Shown here piece by piece: positions 26,015 to 35,251 of a stretch of 64,000 bases of DNA. The stretch is taken from NCBI RefSeq assembly GCF_009671245.1, contig NZ_VTFS01000006.1, positions 63,345 through 127,344 on the forward strand. The letters run 5' to 3'. The notes under the pieces are model-generated. The model had not been told where the DNA came from. It did not search any database and saw only the letters and a program-made list of their open reading frames with translations. A program made the position numbers and the translations under genes. The stretch comes from Marinicella rhabdoformis. GTDB lineage: Bacteria; Pseudomonadota; Gammaproteobacteria; Xanthomonadales; Marinicellaceae. Every line of letters starts with the position of its first letter. Within the stretch, counting starts at the first letter, position 1.

Positions 26015-26755
26015 TCAAGCCATAAATTCAATCATCATATAGGCAGAAACCAAAATCATCATGAAGTTTTCAACTAATGAAACGAAACCCAGTGGTACAT
26101 GGCTGTTTCCACCCACACAGGCACATTTAAGCGACCTTTTGTCTATGTACACGGCTTTGATGACTGACACTGCACCAACCATTCCTATCAATAAAGCCAC
26201 AGGTGCAAAGTAGAAGGGGTTCAAACCTGACAACATACCCAGCCCAGCATAGGCTTCACCGAAGGCATAAATTTTGGCATAGGGTATCAATTTCATGGCC
26301 ACCAAATCGTAGGTGATGAATTGGTTGGTGAAAGCGTTCAGGTCTTTGAGTTTTTGAATAGCCAAAACACACATGCTGAAAGCCACAAAGCCAATTATTG
26401 TTTCTTTGATTGGCAACTCACCATACAGATTAAAAGACCACAAAATGGCCATCAGAAAGGTCACACTGAAGATGGCAATGATGGGTTGATAGCTTGTGCT
26501 GTCCGACTGGGTGAGCTTTAAGCCCAGGTGATGCCTCAAATCTTCATAACCGCCAATTCGCTCGTCATCAATAAAAATTTGGGGTGTGGTTTTAACCTCA
26601 TGTTTGTTTTTGAATGAATCGGTTTCTGCTCTTGATTTCAATGTTTGATCATCAACTTCAAATCCATGTTTTTTCAGCAGGTATTTCGCCTTCAGACCAA
26701 AAGGACAGATGTGATCTTTGGTTTTCATTCTAAAAAGCTGTGCTTTTTTCTGCAT
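26015..26755 (-). CDS. glutaredoxin-MauE/DoxX-like fusion membrane protein
   Basis: 246-residue fusion. Residues 1-82 form a glutaredoxin domain with a single active-site cysteine in CPFG (monothiol form), the cis-Pro in KTTPQIFID and GGYEDL. Residues 90-245 form four membrane helices of the MauE/DoxX redox-associated type, with a C-x-C motif (KCACVGGN) and the PLGFVSLVENFMM segment typical of MauE-like proteins. It may pass electrons or metals between cytosolic thiols and the membrane; the real role is unknown. It has a near-perfect Shine-Dalgarno AGGAGGTGAT. Before the transposon inserted, it was divergent from cls. Confidence 0.82.
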   Translation of the reverse strand: MQKKAQLFRMKTKDHICPFGLKAKYLLKKHGFEVDDQTLKSRAETDSFKNKHEVKTTPQIFIDDERIGGYEDLRHHLGLKLTQSDSTSYQPIIAIFSVTFLMAILWSFNLYGELPIKETIIGFVAFSMCVLAIQKLKDLNAFTNQFITYDLVAMKLIPYAKIYAFGEAYAGLGMLSGLNPFYFAPVALLIGMVGAVSVIKAVYIDKRSLKCACVGGNSHVPLGFVSLVENFMMILVSAYMMIEFMA

Positions 26756-26898
26756 TCATCACCTCCTGTTTCAAAAAAGTTTTTTAACTTAAATGTCAGT
26801 AAAAATAAAATGTATTTGCTATATAAAGCTTATCACAGCTGGTCAGGTATTACATTGTGGCTTCCTTTGATTTTTGGTAATCTGTTGAACACTTCAGT

Positions 26899-26904
26899 TA
26901 TAAT
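26899..26904 (+). promoter_or_regulatory. possible ancestral cls -10 element
   Basis: A perfect TATAAT lies in the 200-bp region left of the transposon, pointing at the interrupted leader of cls. No good -35 is present at 16-18 bp (a weak TTGGTA lies at 19 bp), so this is tentative. The transposon now separates it from cls by about 8.9 kb. Confidence 0.3.
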
Positions 26905-26947
26905 TAAAACAATAATTTTAGTTTTGATTGACGTTTTTTTTTCAGCC

Positions 26948-26952
26948 TATCA
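26948..26952 (+). repeat. target-site duplication, left copy (TATCA)
   Basis: Five bases TATCA directly abut the left GGGG terminus and are repeated exactly after the right terminus. Confidence 0.93.
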
Positions 26953-26990
26953 GGGGTCTAGCGTAAGAACCCCCAAATATGGGTATTTTG
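26953..26990 (+). repeat. left terminal inverted repeat of the Tn3-family element
   Basis: 38 bp beginning GGGGTCTAGCG; matches the reverse complement of the right end at 30 of 38 positions, with AAGAACCCCCA and TATTTTG fully conserved. The tnpA stop codon is 6 bp beyond it. Confidence 0.93.
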
Positions 26991-26996
26991 AATTAA

Positions 26997-29900
26997 TCAC
27001 TTAGTAAAAAAACTTTCTTTCATAGCCGATTGTAATATCATTATCAGTTTAGAAACATCAATTTGGCCCTTTTTATTCTTAAATTTATATTTCCCTGTAA
27101 ATAATATATGGGCCCAGGCTATTGGGGATATTCTGGCAAATTTATCCAATTCCTCTTGAGACACACCTTCTGCAATCATATTCTCATATATATTGTTTAA
27201 AACAATGCTGTTATAAGCGATGATTGAATTTGCAATCAGTCTTGATGCATGTGCACTGATTCTATTATCAACGATTCTTCTGCCTTTAAATATCCCCTTA
27301 AAGATGTTTCGTATTTGGTTTTGTAGCTGGTGATAGGCTTCTGTTCTATTTCTCGCTGTTCTAATGGCTTTTCTCAGTTGAATATCATCAATTAAATTCA
27401 AAATATGGATGGTTTTAAATATATTGTTGTATTCGTACAATGCTGCTCTCAGTCTTGAGTACCTTGCATGGGAATTTAGTTTTCTGATAATGATGCTTTG
27501 CGTGTTTTCTTGTAAAACCAATGACAATAATATCCTCAAGATCCCTCTTTTTTGATGTTTTATCAAATCAACGTCAATTATTCTTTTAGGCTTCAATATC
27601 CCTTTATAGTTTTCAATTGAATCCATTGAAAATAGTTCATTGGCAGCTTCTTTAACATTTTTAATACTAGGTACATAATCCACACCAATTGAATCAAGGG
27701 CCACAAAGTTCAATTTATTGAGAGAATGATTATCACCTGTTACCACATCTATATATACATCCGTTTTATTACCATAGATCATGTCATAAAGTGAATGCCC
27801 TTCATATTCATTTAATCCAATGTTTTTAGCATTAACAGCAACAAAATTAGCGATCAAAGTATAGATTGATATTCCTTTGCCTTTACCCAAATATTTTCTT
27901 GAATATCTAGATTGAATGGTACTGTCAGTAGTTGAATGCTTTTGCCCATCAGCATCAGCTAACAACCGGTCATCCAATAAATTCCAATTTTTAAAAATCG
28001 ATAATGATTCAATGTGGTTACTGATTAGATCATTCACAGTTGTTAACGTGTCAATTCTTACAAAATCTTCGCGAGTTGTTCTCAGTATATGGAGTTTCAA
28101 ATCAGACATTTCTGACATCTTTGTAACACCAAATCCAAAGGCCTCTGATAATAAACAAGCATTAATGGCCACAGTCAAAGGCTTTTGCCTTTTTATGTAT
28201 CGAGGTTTTATGTGACTGAACCCCTCCCACATATTGATGAGGTTGCCCACATACATGATGACATCAGCAATTTCAACTTTGGGTAAATCACTAAAAAATG
28301 AAACATCAAGTTTTTCCGTACTGTCATACAGTAAATTCCAGACTGATACGCCATCCTCTGTTTGTTTAACCATAAACCCAGTATTGAGATTGTTTTCAAT
28401 ATTTGTTGTTGTTCTTTGCCATGCATTGTCTAATTCAGATAAAACATCATCTAATCGTTTGTCGCAATACACAGGTATTCTTGGAAATCCAAGCTCTTCA
28501 CAAATAGTTTCAATTTGATCAACTTTTGAATCATCTACCAAATCGAATTCAATGTCACAATATGAAATACTTTCATTGCAACAAAGCCTGCCACGATCAA
28601 TTTCGTGATACATCTTTTGGTACACATAAACCTCAAACAAATACGGGTCTATGTTCTTGTCAGTTTTATTCCTTTTGAGAAAGCCTTTTACTGATGATGG
28701 TATTTTTTCAATCACATGCTCGGGAATGATTAATTTTGAGGGGCTTTTAGATTTTGAATAATGGTTTTTAAGAACGTTTATATATTCAACAATAACTGAA
28801 TCTTCTTTATAGTGAACAAATGGTACAGCCATTAATATTGGTCGCAAATAAAGTGACTGTATCCTACTTGTGCTGCTGAAATACTCCCACTTGCTGGTCT
28901 TTTTATCGAATTTATTCCCTTTTAAGAATTCTGCCAAAACTGGAAACTGTTCTGCGGGCAATATGTTGTATGCTATTTCGTTTAGTTGTTTATGATTTAA
29001 TCCCTTTTCTCTTGATGGAAACCATTTCAAGAATTTTGCAAGCTGTGGAATATTTGCCGCAGCTTTACTACTGTGTTCAAGCATTGCCATTTGTATGTGT
29101 AATTTGCTGCCATCCATCAATGATTTGGTGTGGTAATTAAAACTAACGATTAAGTTATCAAGTATTTGCTGATACCTGAAAGAAATAAAGCAAATCAGGT
29201 GCAACCATTGTTGTGTCTTATTTAGCCTTTTAACTCTGTAGGCTGCGTATGTAGAGGCTATTTCTGAATAATATCTGATTGCGTTTTTTGAAAGCTCGAG
29301 TCTTGGGATAAATTCTTTTGAAAAAGTATAAAGTTCATGCAGATCACCTGCTTTATTAACCTCTAGGCGAACTGCCTTGTACTTAAAGTCTTTTTGATCA
29401 CCACGTATTTGATTAAATGGTGTTATGCCATCTGATTTAACCAACAAACTGGCTAATTTAACCTGGATTTTTCTAGGTACACTGTTCATTAATCCATCAA
29501 GCCTCTTATTTTCTTGTGCGTATGCACTTGAAAACATATCTTGCAATGATCTGTATGAAGGAATAACTATTTGCTTATTTTCAAGGTATGAAAACAGTTG
29601 CCTCAGTGCGCTGTGGCTTTGTGGGTGATACCTGATCAATTTACTGATTTGGTTGATGATTTGTTTAGAGTACTCAGTGCTCCAATTTGTATAACCAGTT
29701 AACTTGAGTATGTCTTCAATTTGTTTGCTTCTGATTTTTCTTGATATTCCTTTATCAAATTTCAGTTTAGTGTTTTGAAACATAGTTTTTTTCAAATGTT
29801 TTACATCATGTTTCACATCATGAAAATCAAAGTTGAAAAACTGTTGTTTGGCTTTGAAATAGCCTAACTGCAATATGAAGTAAATTCTGGTTCTGGCGGT

Positions 29901-30041
29901 ATTGTATTTGTTCAGATAAGCTTGTTCAGGTTTTGATAGTTCAAAATATTCATTTCTCTCATGAGGATTATATAAGGGAATACAATAAAGGTCATTTTTC
30001 TCAGTTTCTGAAAGAATCTGAATTCGCTTTGTTTTGGGCAT
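26997..30041 (-). CDS. tnpA: Tn3-family transposase
   Basis: Replicative DDE transposase, 1,014 residues, normal Tn3-family length. The catalytic core is in the C-terminal half: the first Asp in ADADGQKH (Tn3 has SDGQ), the second in the YIDVVTGDNHS segment, and the Glu in NRTEAYHQLQ, followed by the conserved INAHASRL-like helix (ISAHASRLIANSI). The N-terminal third carries a helical DNA-binding region (LSKPEQAYLNKYNTARTR). The frame is intact, so the element may be active. It begins 2 bp after the tnpR stop, forming a tnpR-tnpA operon reading toward the left end. Confidence 0.96.
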   Translation of the reverse strand: MPKTKRIQILSETEKNDLYCIPLYNPHERNEYFELSKPEQAYLNKYNTARTRIYFILQLGYFKAKQQFFNFDFHDVKHDVKHLKKTMFQNTKLKFDKGISRKIRSKQIEDILKLTGYTNWSTEYSKQIINQISKLIRYHPQSHSALRQLFSYLENKQIVIPSYRSLQDMFSSAYAQENKRLDGLMNSVPRKIQVKLASLLVKSDGITPFNQIRGDQKDFKYKAVRLEVNKAGDLHELYTFSKEFIPRLELSKNAIRYYSEIASTYAAYRVKRLNKTQQWLHLICFISFRYQQILDNLIVSFNYHTKSLMDGSKLHIQMAMLEHSSKAAANIPQLAKFLKWFPSREKGLNHKQLNEIAYNILPAEQFPVLAEFLKGNKFDKKTSKWEYFSSTSRIQSLYLRPILMAVPFVHYKEDSVIVEYINVLKNHYSKSKSPSKLIIPEHVIEKIPSSVKGFLKRNKTDKNIDPYLFEVYVYQKMYHEIDRGRLCCNESISYCDIEFDLVDDSKVDQIETICEELGFPRIPVYCDKRLDDVLSELDNAWQRTTTNIENNLNTGFMVKQTEDGVSVWNLLYDSTEKLDVSFFSDLPKVEIADVIMYVGNLINMWEGFSHIKPRYIKRQKPLTVAINACLLSEAFGFGVTKMSEMSDLKLHILRTTREDFVRIDTLTTVNDLISNHIESLSIFKNWNLLDDRLLADADGQKHSTTDSTIQSRYSRKYLGKGKGISIYTLIANFVAVNAKNIGLNEYEGHSLYDMIYGNKTDVYIDVVTGDNHSLNKLNFVALDSIGVDYVPSIKNVKEAANELFSMDSIENYKGILKPKRIIDVDLIKHQKRGILRILLSLVLQENTQSIIIRKLNSHARYSRLRAALYEYNNIFKTIHILNLIDDIQLRKAIRTARNRTEAYHQLQNQIRNIFKGIFKGRRIVDNRISAHASRLIANSIIAYNSIVLNNIYENMIAEGVSQEELDKFARISPIAWAHILFTGKYKFKNKKGQIDVSKLIMILQSAMKESFFTK

Positions 30042-30043
30042 TG

Positions 30044-30604
30044 TTATTTGCTTTGTCTTAAATATTGATACACCGTTTCTCTGCTAATCCCAAATTCTTT
30101 TGCAAGCTGTGATTTGTTTTCACCATCATTGGCTCTGGAGGCCAATAAACTAATATCATCATCTGACAAAGCTTTTTTTCTACCTTTATATACCCCTCTT
30201 TTTTTGGCCAGAGCAATGCCTTCTCTTTGTCGCTCTCGAATCAGTGACCTCTCAAATTCAGCAAAAGCCCCCATGATTGATAGCATTAATTTTGACATGG
30301 GTGAATCTTCGCCATCAAATGAAAGGTTTTCTTTTACAAACTGAACGCAAACGCCTTTATCTGTTAACAATTGGACAACCCTAAGTAAGTCATTTAAGTT
30401 TCGGGCTAACCGATCCATGGAGTGAATAATGATGATGTCACCAGTTCTGGCAAACAGCAATAATTCCTCAAGTTGATTTCGGTTGGTATCTTTACCAGAG
30501 GCTTTATCTGTAAACTTTCGATCTAAGTTAATGCCCTCTAATTGCCGTTCAGTATTTTGGTCAAGCGTGCTGACTCTTATGTAACCTAGTTTTTGTCCTT
30601 TCAT
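30044..30604 (-). CDS. tnpR: serine resolvase of the transposon
   Basis: Resolves the cointegrate made by replicative transposition. 186 residues: catalytic domain 1-135 with Ser in YIRVSTLDQN, the arginine-bearing block HSMDRLARNLNDLL, and GAFAEFERSLIRERQREGI; C-terminal helix-turn-helix LAKEFGISRETVYQYL. Length and order fit Tn3-type TnpR. It is expressed with tnpA, away from the cargo. Confidence 0.95.
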   Translation of the reverse strand: MKGQKLGYIRVSTLDQNTERQLEGINLDRKFTDKASGKDTNRNQLEELLLFARTGDIIIIHSMDRLARNLNDLLRVVQLLTDKGVCVQFVKENLSFDGEDSPMSKLMLSIMGAFAEFERSLIRERQREGIALAKKRGVYKGRKKALSDDDISLLASRANDGENKSQLAKEFGISRETVYQYLRQSK

Positions 30605-30800
30605 TTCAATTTATTATCGTTGTGTCAGGTTAGAGTCTAAGAGCTTCCTTTGAAACTGTCAATGTTTTTAAAATACCACCTTAAACTGGCACTTTCCCTA
30701 TAGGTAGCCTGACGTCCAGTTAGGATGTACTTTAAATTTACAATTTCTATTTGATTTGCTTGTACATACAGAATCATTCTTTTTTAAAGATAAGAAAATA
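30605..30800. other. probable res/control region of the transposon
   Basis: Non-coding DNA upstream of tnpR, where Tn3-family elements keep their resolution site. It contains several short dyads (TTAGA-G-TCTAA at 30630-30640) and TGTC-type half sites such as TGTCAGGTTA (30623 onward) and TGTCAATG. I cannot delimit the three res subsites by eye. Confidence 0.4.
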
Positions 30801-30829
30801 TAGATTAAAACACCATTGTGGAATACAAT
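30801..30829 (+). promoter_or_regulatory. predicted promoter of the efflux cargo operon
   Basis: TACAAT (-10, 30824-30829) lies 17 bp from TAGATT (-35, 30801-30806), giving a start near 30836, inside the TetR-type palindrome. The -35 is weak. Confidence 0.45.
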
Positions 30830-30833
30830 AATG

Positions 30834-30852
30834 ATGACCGACTGTCGGTCAT
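30834..30852. promoter_or_regulatory. TetR-family operator (19-bp perfect palindrome)
   Basis: ATGACCGA-CTG-TCGGTCAT, a perfect inverted repeat with 3-bp centre, overlaps the predicted start site and ends 19 bp before the tetR ATG. Position and symmetry are those of an autoregulatory TetR-family operator. Confidence 0.75.
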
Positions 30853-30871
30853 TTAAAATATTGAGGTAGAT

Positions 30872-31489
30872 ATGCCAATAATAGTGGACAAAGACAACAA
30901 ACGCAGAAAAATTGCTATTGCATGCACGGAATTGTTATTAGAAAAAGGATTAAAAGATTTAAGAATTAGTGAAATAGCAAAAACAGCAGGTATTGGTAAG
31001 GGAACTGTTTATGATTATTTTACAAATAAAGAAGATGTAGTATTTGAAATTATCAGAAACATTATTCAAGAACACCAAGATAATTTAAATGAGCGAAGCA
31101 ATGAGAATACCACCACAAGGGAAAAGGTTTATTACTTATTTGATTTTTACTTATGTGAATTTAAAGAATATAAACAGCATCTAGAGGTTTATAAAGAATA
31201 CATTGCAGCTACTTTAAGTACAGATGATAAAAGCATGATTGAATTTAATAGGGAATGTACAACTTTTATCCACCAAATGCTAACTAAAATAATATTTGAT
31301 GGTATCTCTAAAGGCGAAATTAAAGCTGTTGCTGAAAATCTAATAACTGGAATCATGGTATCTGAACGTGGTTTTATGCTAATGGATTGGTCAGAAAACA
31401 TAATAAATAAGAAAGTATTCAAGGTGTACTTAAACACTATATTTGATTTAATTGAGATAAAAGATGAAAAAAATAGTATTACTTTTTAG
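30872..31489 (+). CDS. TetR/AcrR-family transcriptional repressor
   Basis: 205 residues: N-terminal helix-turn-helix (about 10-57, with ISEIAKTAGIGKGTVYDYFTNKEDV, read in two parts ISEIAKTAGIGKG and TVYDYFTNKED) and a C-terminal helical ligand domain of unknown specificity. A GAGGT Shine-Dalgarno precedes the ATG. It is the first gene of the cargo operon and overlaps the adaptor gene by 26 bases, so it almost certainly represses its own operon through the palindrome at 30834-30852 until an inducer, likely a pump substrate, binds. Confidence 0.94.
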   Translation: MPIIVDKDNKRRKIAIACTELLLEKGLKDLRISEIAKTAGIGKGTVYDYFTNKEDVVFEIIRNIIQEHQDNLNERSNENTTTREKVYYLFDFYLCEFKEYKQHLEVYKEYIAATLSTDDKSMIEFNRECTTFIHQMLTKIIFDGISKGEIKAVAENLITGIMVSERGFMLMDWSENIINKKVFKVYLNTIFDLIEIKDEKNSITF

Positions 31490-32204
31490 CTTGGCATTTA
31501 GTTTCAATACGAATGCGAAAGAAGTGTATGCGACCTTTACTGTTTACGCACAGAAAAGTGCTAAATTGGCTTTTAACTACACTGGAGTTGTTAAAGAAAT
31601 TAATGTAGACATCATGAGTGTTGTGAAAAAGGGTGATGTTCTTGCTACTTTGATAAGTGATGATTTAATCGCGACAAATAATGCGACTAAAGTTAATTTG
31701 AAATATGCAAAATCTGAGCTGGAAAGATACCAGGATTTATATAATAAAAAATTAATTGATAAGTCACAATTAGATAAGTATAAGCAAGCTTATGAATCAA
31801 TTAACGCGCAGATTGAAATAGAAAAAACAATATATGATAAAACAATTCTGCGTGCTCCTTTTGATGGTGTGATATCTCAAAGAATGATTGAATCTGGTGA
31901 CGTTGTAAGTGGCCAAACGCTAAAAACAGCTTATCAGATTCAAAGTCAACATGACAGAATGTTGGTGGTGCAGTTCGACCAAATGTACAACACACAAGTA
32001 AAAATTGGAGATGTTTTTAAATATAAACTTGATGGTGATAATCGTCAATATGAAGGAACTATATACAGAATCTATCCCGAAGTTAATATGGAAAATCGGA
32101 AAATTGCAGCCCAGGTGTTGGCTAAAGATTTGAAAGTTGGCTTGTTTGGTGAAGGATATATTTTTACAGACAGCTCTCTTACAGAGACAACAGTATTAGA
32201 GTGA
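31464..32204 (+). CDS. short RND periplasmic adaptor (membrane-fusion protein)
   Basis: Links the inner-membrane RND pump to an outer-membrane channel. 246 residues, clearly shorter than AcrA-type adaptors (about 370-400). Signal peptide 1-18 (FNTNA), then half-lipoyl segments around a coiled-coil hairpin (about 60-120), ILRAPFDGVISQRMIESGDVV as the second lipoyl half, and a beta-barrel. The membrane-proximal C-terminal domain seems cut short. The start lies within the end of tetR. No outer-membrane channel gene is in the cargo, so it would have to borrow a host TolC-like protein. Confidence 0.9.
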   Translation: MKKIVLLFSLAFSFNTNAKEVYATFTVYAQKSAKLAFNYTGVVKEINVDIMSVVKKGDVLATLISDDLIATNNATKVNLKYAKSELERYQDLYNKKLIDKSQLDKYKQAYESINAQIEIEKTIYDKTILRAPFDGVISQRMIESGDVVSGQTLKTAYQIQSQHDRMLVVQFDQMYNTQVKIGDVFKYKLDGDNRQYEGTIYRIYPEVNMENRKIAAQVLAKDLKVGLFGEGYIFTDSSLTETTVLE

Positions 32205-32208
32205 AACT

Positions 32209-35200
32209 ATGTATAAGTTTGCAATAAATAGACCGATAACTATTTTAATGGCAGTAATGGCATTAATCATCTTTGGTTTAAAATCATATACAACCATGCC
32301 TTTAGCACTTTTTCCTAATGTCGACTTTCCAATTGTTACTATCGAAACAGTTTATCCAGGAGCTGATGCTAAAACCATTGAATCAAAAATCACCGACAAA
32401 ATTGAAGAGGCTGTTTCAGGTATTAATGGCATTGATAAGCTCAATTCAACAAGCTATGAAAGTTTGAGTTATGTCATTGTGCAATTTGATTTAGATCGAG
32501 ATATCAATGAAGCGGCTAACGATGTGCGTGATAAAATTGGGGCTGTAATATTACCAGTTACTGCCGAATCACCTATTGTGCAAAAAATCAGTACAGCAGG
32601 TGAAGCTATAAGCTTGTTTGTTATTAACAAAAAAGAAGACTATTCAGCTTTAATGCAAATGGTTGATGAAAAGATAAAACCACGCTTGCAGCGCATTAAA
32701 AATGTTGGTGATGTGGATATTGACGGTTATCAAGACCGTGAAATACGAATTATGGTTAGCCCTTATCTACTCAGTAAATACAAAATTTCAGCCTCAGAAT
32801 TACAAGATAAAATTAGCCAAGAAAATTACAAAGCAAGTACAGGAAAAAGCATCAATGAAACGCAAGAACTTATCATTAAATTTCAAGGAGATACAAAAAG
32901 TGTAGAGGCATTAGGAAATATTGAGATAAGACCTGGCATACATCTCAAAGATTTGGCAACAGTGAGTGATGGGCTCAGTGATGTTGAGAGCTTCGCCTCC
33001 TATAAAGGTAAGAAGGGAGTCATGCTTAACCTCATTAAAATTTCAGGCACAAACGTAATTGGCATAATTGACGGAGCCAAGAAAATTTTACCTGAACTAA
33101 AAGAATTGGCTGGCGAAGATTATGAATTAATTTTGATTAAGGACCAATCTGATAAAATTCTGCATAGCGTTGACCAAGTAAAATTTGATTTAATCTTCGG
33201 TGCCATATTATCTATTGTCATTGTATTCTTGTTTTTAAGAAACTTTACAGCAACAATTGTTTCAGCTTTGGCAATTCCTACCTCAATTATTGGTACTTTT
33301 GCAATTATTGATTATATGGGCTATGACTTGAATAAATTAACTTTAATCGGTTTAACTTTGGCTATCGGAATATTTATAGACGATGCCATAGTGGTGATTG
33401 AAAATATCAGTAAAAAGATGGAATCCGGCATGGAGGCTTTTAAAGCCACTTATGAAGGTGTACATGAAATAGCCTTTTCTTTATTGGCAATATCAGCCAT
33501 GTTATTAGCAGTATTTATACCTGTGGCATTCATGAGTGGTTTGGTAGGAAAGTTTTTTAATGCTTTTGCCATGACTGTCGCCTCTGGAATAGTATTGTCT
33601 TATTTAGTAGCCATAATGCTTATTCCAACAATTGGTGCCAGAGTATTGCGTCATAAAGAAACCAAGTTTCATGCCAAAACAGAACCCATTCTTAAAGCCT
33701 TGGATAACGGATATGTGAAAATATTAAAACCATTAATTCGATTTAAATATTTTACAGTACTAATCACTTTTGGCTTATTGATTTTATCTAGTCAAATATT
33801 TACCAATGTTGGGATGGATTTTGTTCCTACAGAGGATAATAGTGAATTTCAAATCACTGCAAAAGCTGAGGTTGGTACTTCAATCGAAGCCATGAAATTA
33901 AAAATGCAACCGATTATCAATGCAGTTAAGTCAGATGATATGGTGGACTATTATGCCTTGAGTATTGGCTATACAGCAGCAAATGAATCACACAAAGCTT
34001 TAGTTTATGTAAAGCTTAAGCCCATTGAAGATCGTCCAATTGGGCAAATAGAAATCACAGAAAACTACCGTGATAAATTTGCCTCAATAAAAAACATGAA
34101 AGTTGCAGTTGAAAAAATACCACCTATAAATACTGGGTCAAGCAACGCCCCATTACAAATTGTCATCACGGGTGATAGCTTGGATAAGCTCAAAGACATT
34201 TCAAGCAAGGTTACCAAAATGTTAGGAGAGTTTGAAGGAGCCGTTGATGTAGATAGTGATTATCAAGATGGTAAGCCAGAGATTAGTATTACATTATTAC
34301 GACACAATACTTCAAGACTTGGAATAACTGCATTAGAAATTGCATCATTGTTAAATTCAAACTATTCAAGTGACCGAGAAATTAGCACCTTTGAACAAAA
34401 TGGCAGGGAGTATGATATAACTTTGCGCTTTGATGATAATAGTCGTGCCAATATTAACAACATTAAAAAGCTACAAGTTCGAGCGGCCAATGGAGAATTT
34501 GTATTTCTTGATGGATTGATTAAATTCGAAGAAAGCGCATCAATTGCTTCGGTTAATCGATATGATCGAGAAAGAAAAGTTATGGTGAGTAGCAACGTAT
34601 CTAATGTTCCTTTAAACGCCTTGGTCAACCAAGTCGATGAAAACATATTGGAATTATTGCCAAAAGGATACCACTACACCTATGCTGGAGATGTTGAAAG
34701 AATGCAAGAAACAGCTGTTTCATTTGGAGCCGCAGTTGGTTTAGCAGTGATACTTATTTATCTTATTTTAGCAGCATTGTATGAATCATTAATTCAACCT
34801 ATCATTATTATGGTGACCATGCCTTTGGCATTTACTGGTGTGATAACAGCACTGGGGCTTAGCGGTAATAATTTCTCCTTATTTGTTATGATTGGGATTA
34901 TTCTATTGCTTGGGATGGTCGGTAAAAATGCCATTTTGGTGGTTGATTTCGCCAATCGAGCAATAAAACAAGGCGAATCGGTTGATAATGCCCTTATTCA
35001 AGCTGGGGAAAAAAGATTAAGACCAATATTAATGACAACATTTGCCATGGTTGGCGCCATGATGCCTTTGGCATTTGGAAGTGGAGCTGGTCATGAAATG
35101 AATTCACCCATGGCATTATCTGTAATTGGTGGTTTAATCAGTTCAACAATATTAGCTTTGTTGGTAGTCCCAGCATTTTACAAAATTCTTTATCCTGTAG

Positions 35201-35241
35201 ATCGTTGGTTAAGAAAATGGTACGAAGTGGGTAAGATTTAA
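32209..35241 (+). CDS. RND-family efflux permease (HAE-1-like)
   Basis: Proton-driven inner-membrane exporter, 1,010 residues with two repeats of six helices and two large periplasmic loops. TM1 begins FAINRPITILMAVMAL. The proton-relay acids are Asp391-Asp392 in IFIDDAIVVIENI (TM4) and the partner lysine is in GMVGKNAILVVDFANRA (TM10). The FPNVDFPIVTIETVYPGA porter start matches the hydrophobe/amphiphile family. Substrates cannot be told from sequence. Four bases separate it from the adaptor gene. Confidence 0.95.
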   Translation: MYKFAINRPITILMAVMALIIFGLKSYTTMPLALFPNVDFPIVTIETVYPGADAKTIESKITDKIEEAVSGINGIDKLNSTSYESLSYVIVQFDLDRDINEAANDVRDKIGAVILPVTAESPIVQKISTAGEAISLFVINKKEDYSALMQMVDEKIKPRLQRIKNVGDVDIDGYQDREIRIMVSPYLLSKYKISASELQDKISQENYKASTGKSINETQELIIKFQGDTKSVEALGNIEIRPGIHLKDLATVSDGLSDVESFASYKGKKGVMLNLIKISGTNVIGIIDGAKKILPELKELAGEDYELILIKDQSDKILHSVDQVKFDLIFGAILSIVIVFLFLRNFTATIVSALAIPTSIIGTFAIIDYMGYDLNKLTLIGLTLAIGIFIDDAIVVIENISKKMESGMEAFKATYEGVHEIAFSLLAISAMLLAVFIPVAFMSGLVGKFFNAFAMTVASGIVLSYLVAIMLIPTIGARVLRHKETKFHAKTEPILKALDNGYVKILKPLIRFKYFTVLITFGLLILSSQIFTNVGMDFVPTEDNSEFQITAKAEVGTSIEAMKLKMQPIINAVKSDDMVDYYALSIGYTAANESHKALVYVKLKPIEDRPIGQIEITENYRDKFASIKNMKVAVEKIPPINTGSSNAPLQIVITGDSLDKLKDISSKVTKMLGEFEGAVDVDSDYQDGKPEISITLLRHNTSRLGITALEIASLLNSNYSSDREISTFEQNGREYDITLRFDDNSRANINNIKKLQVRAANGEFVFLDGLIKFEESASIASVNRYDRERKVMVSSNVSNVPLNALVNQVDENILELLPKGYHYTYAGDVERMQETAVSFGAAVGLAVILIYLILAALYESLIQPIIIMVTMPLAFTGVITALGLSGNNFSLFVMIGIILLLGMVGKNAILVVDFANRAIKQGESVDNALIQAGEKRLRPILMTTFAMVGAMMPLAFGSGAGHEMNSPMALSVIGGLISSTILALLVVPAFYKILYPVDRWLRKWYEVGKI

Positions 35242-35251
35242 GAATAATACT

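Noticed and set aside
30044-30604. Phage or integron recombinase
   Set aside because: Serine recombinase directly upstream of a Tn3 transposase within matched inverted repeats; it is the transposon resolvase.
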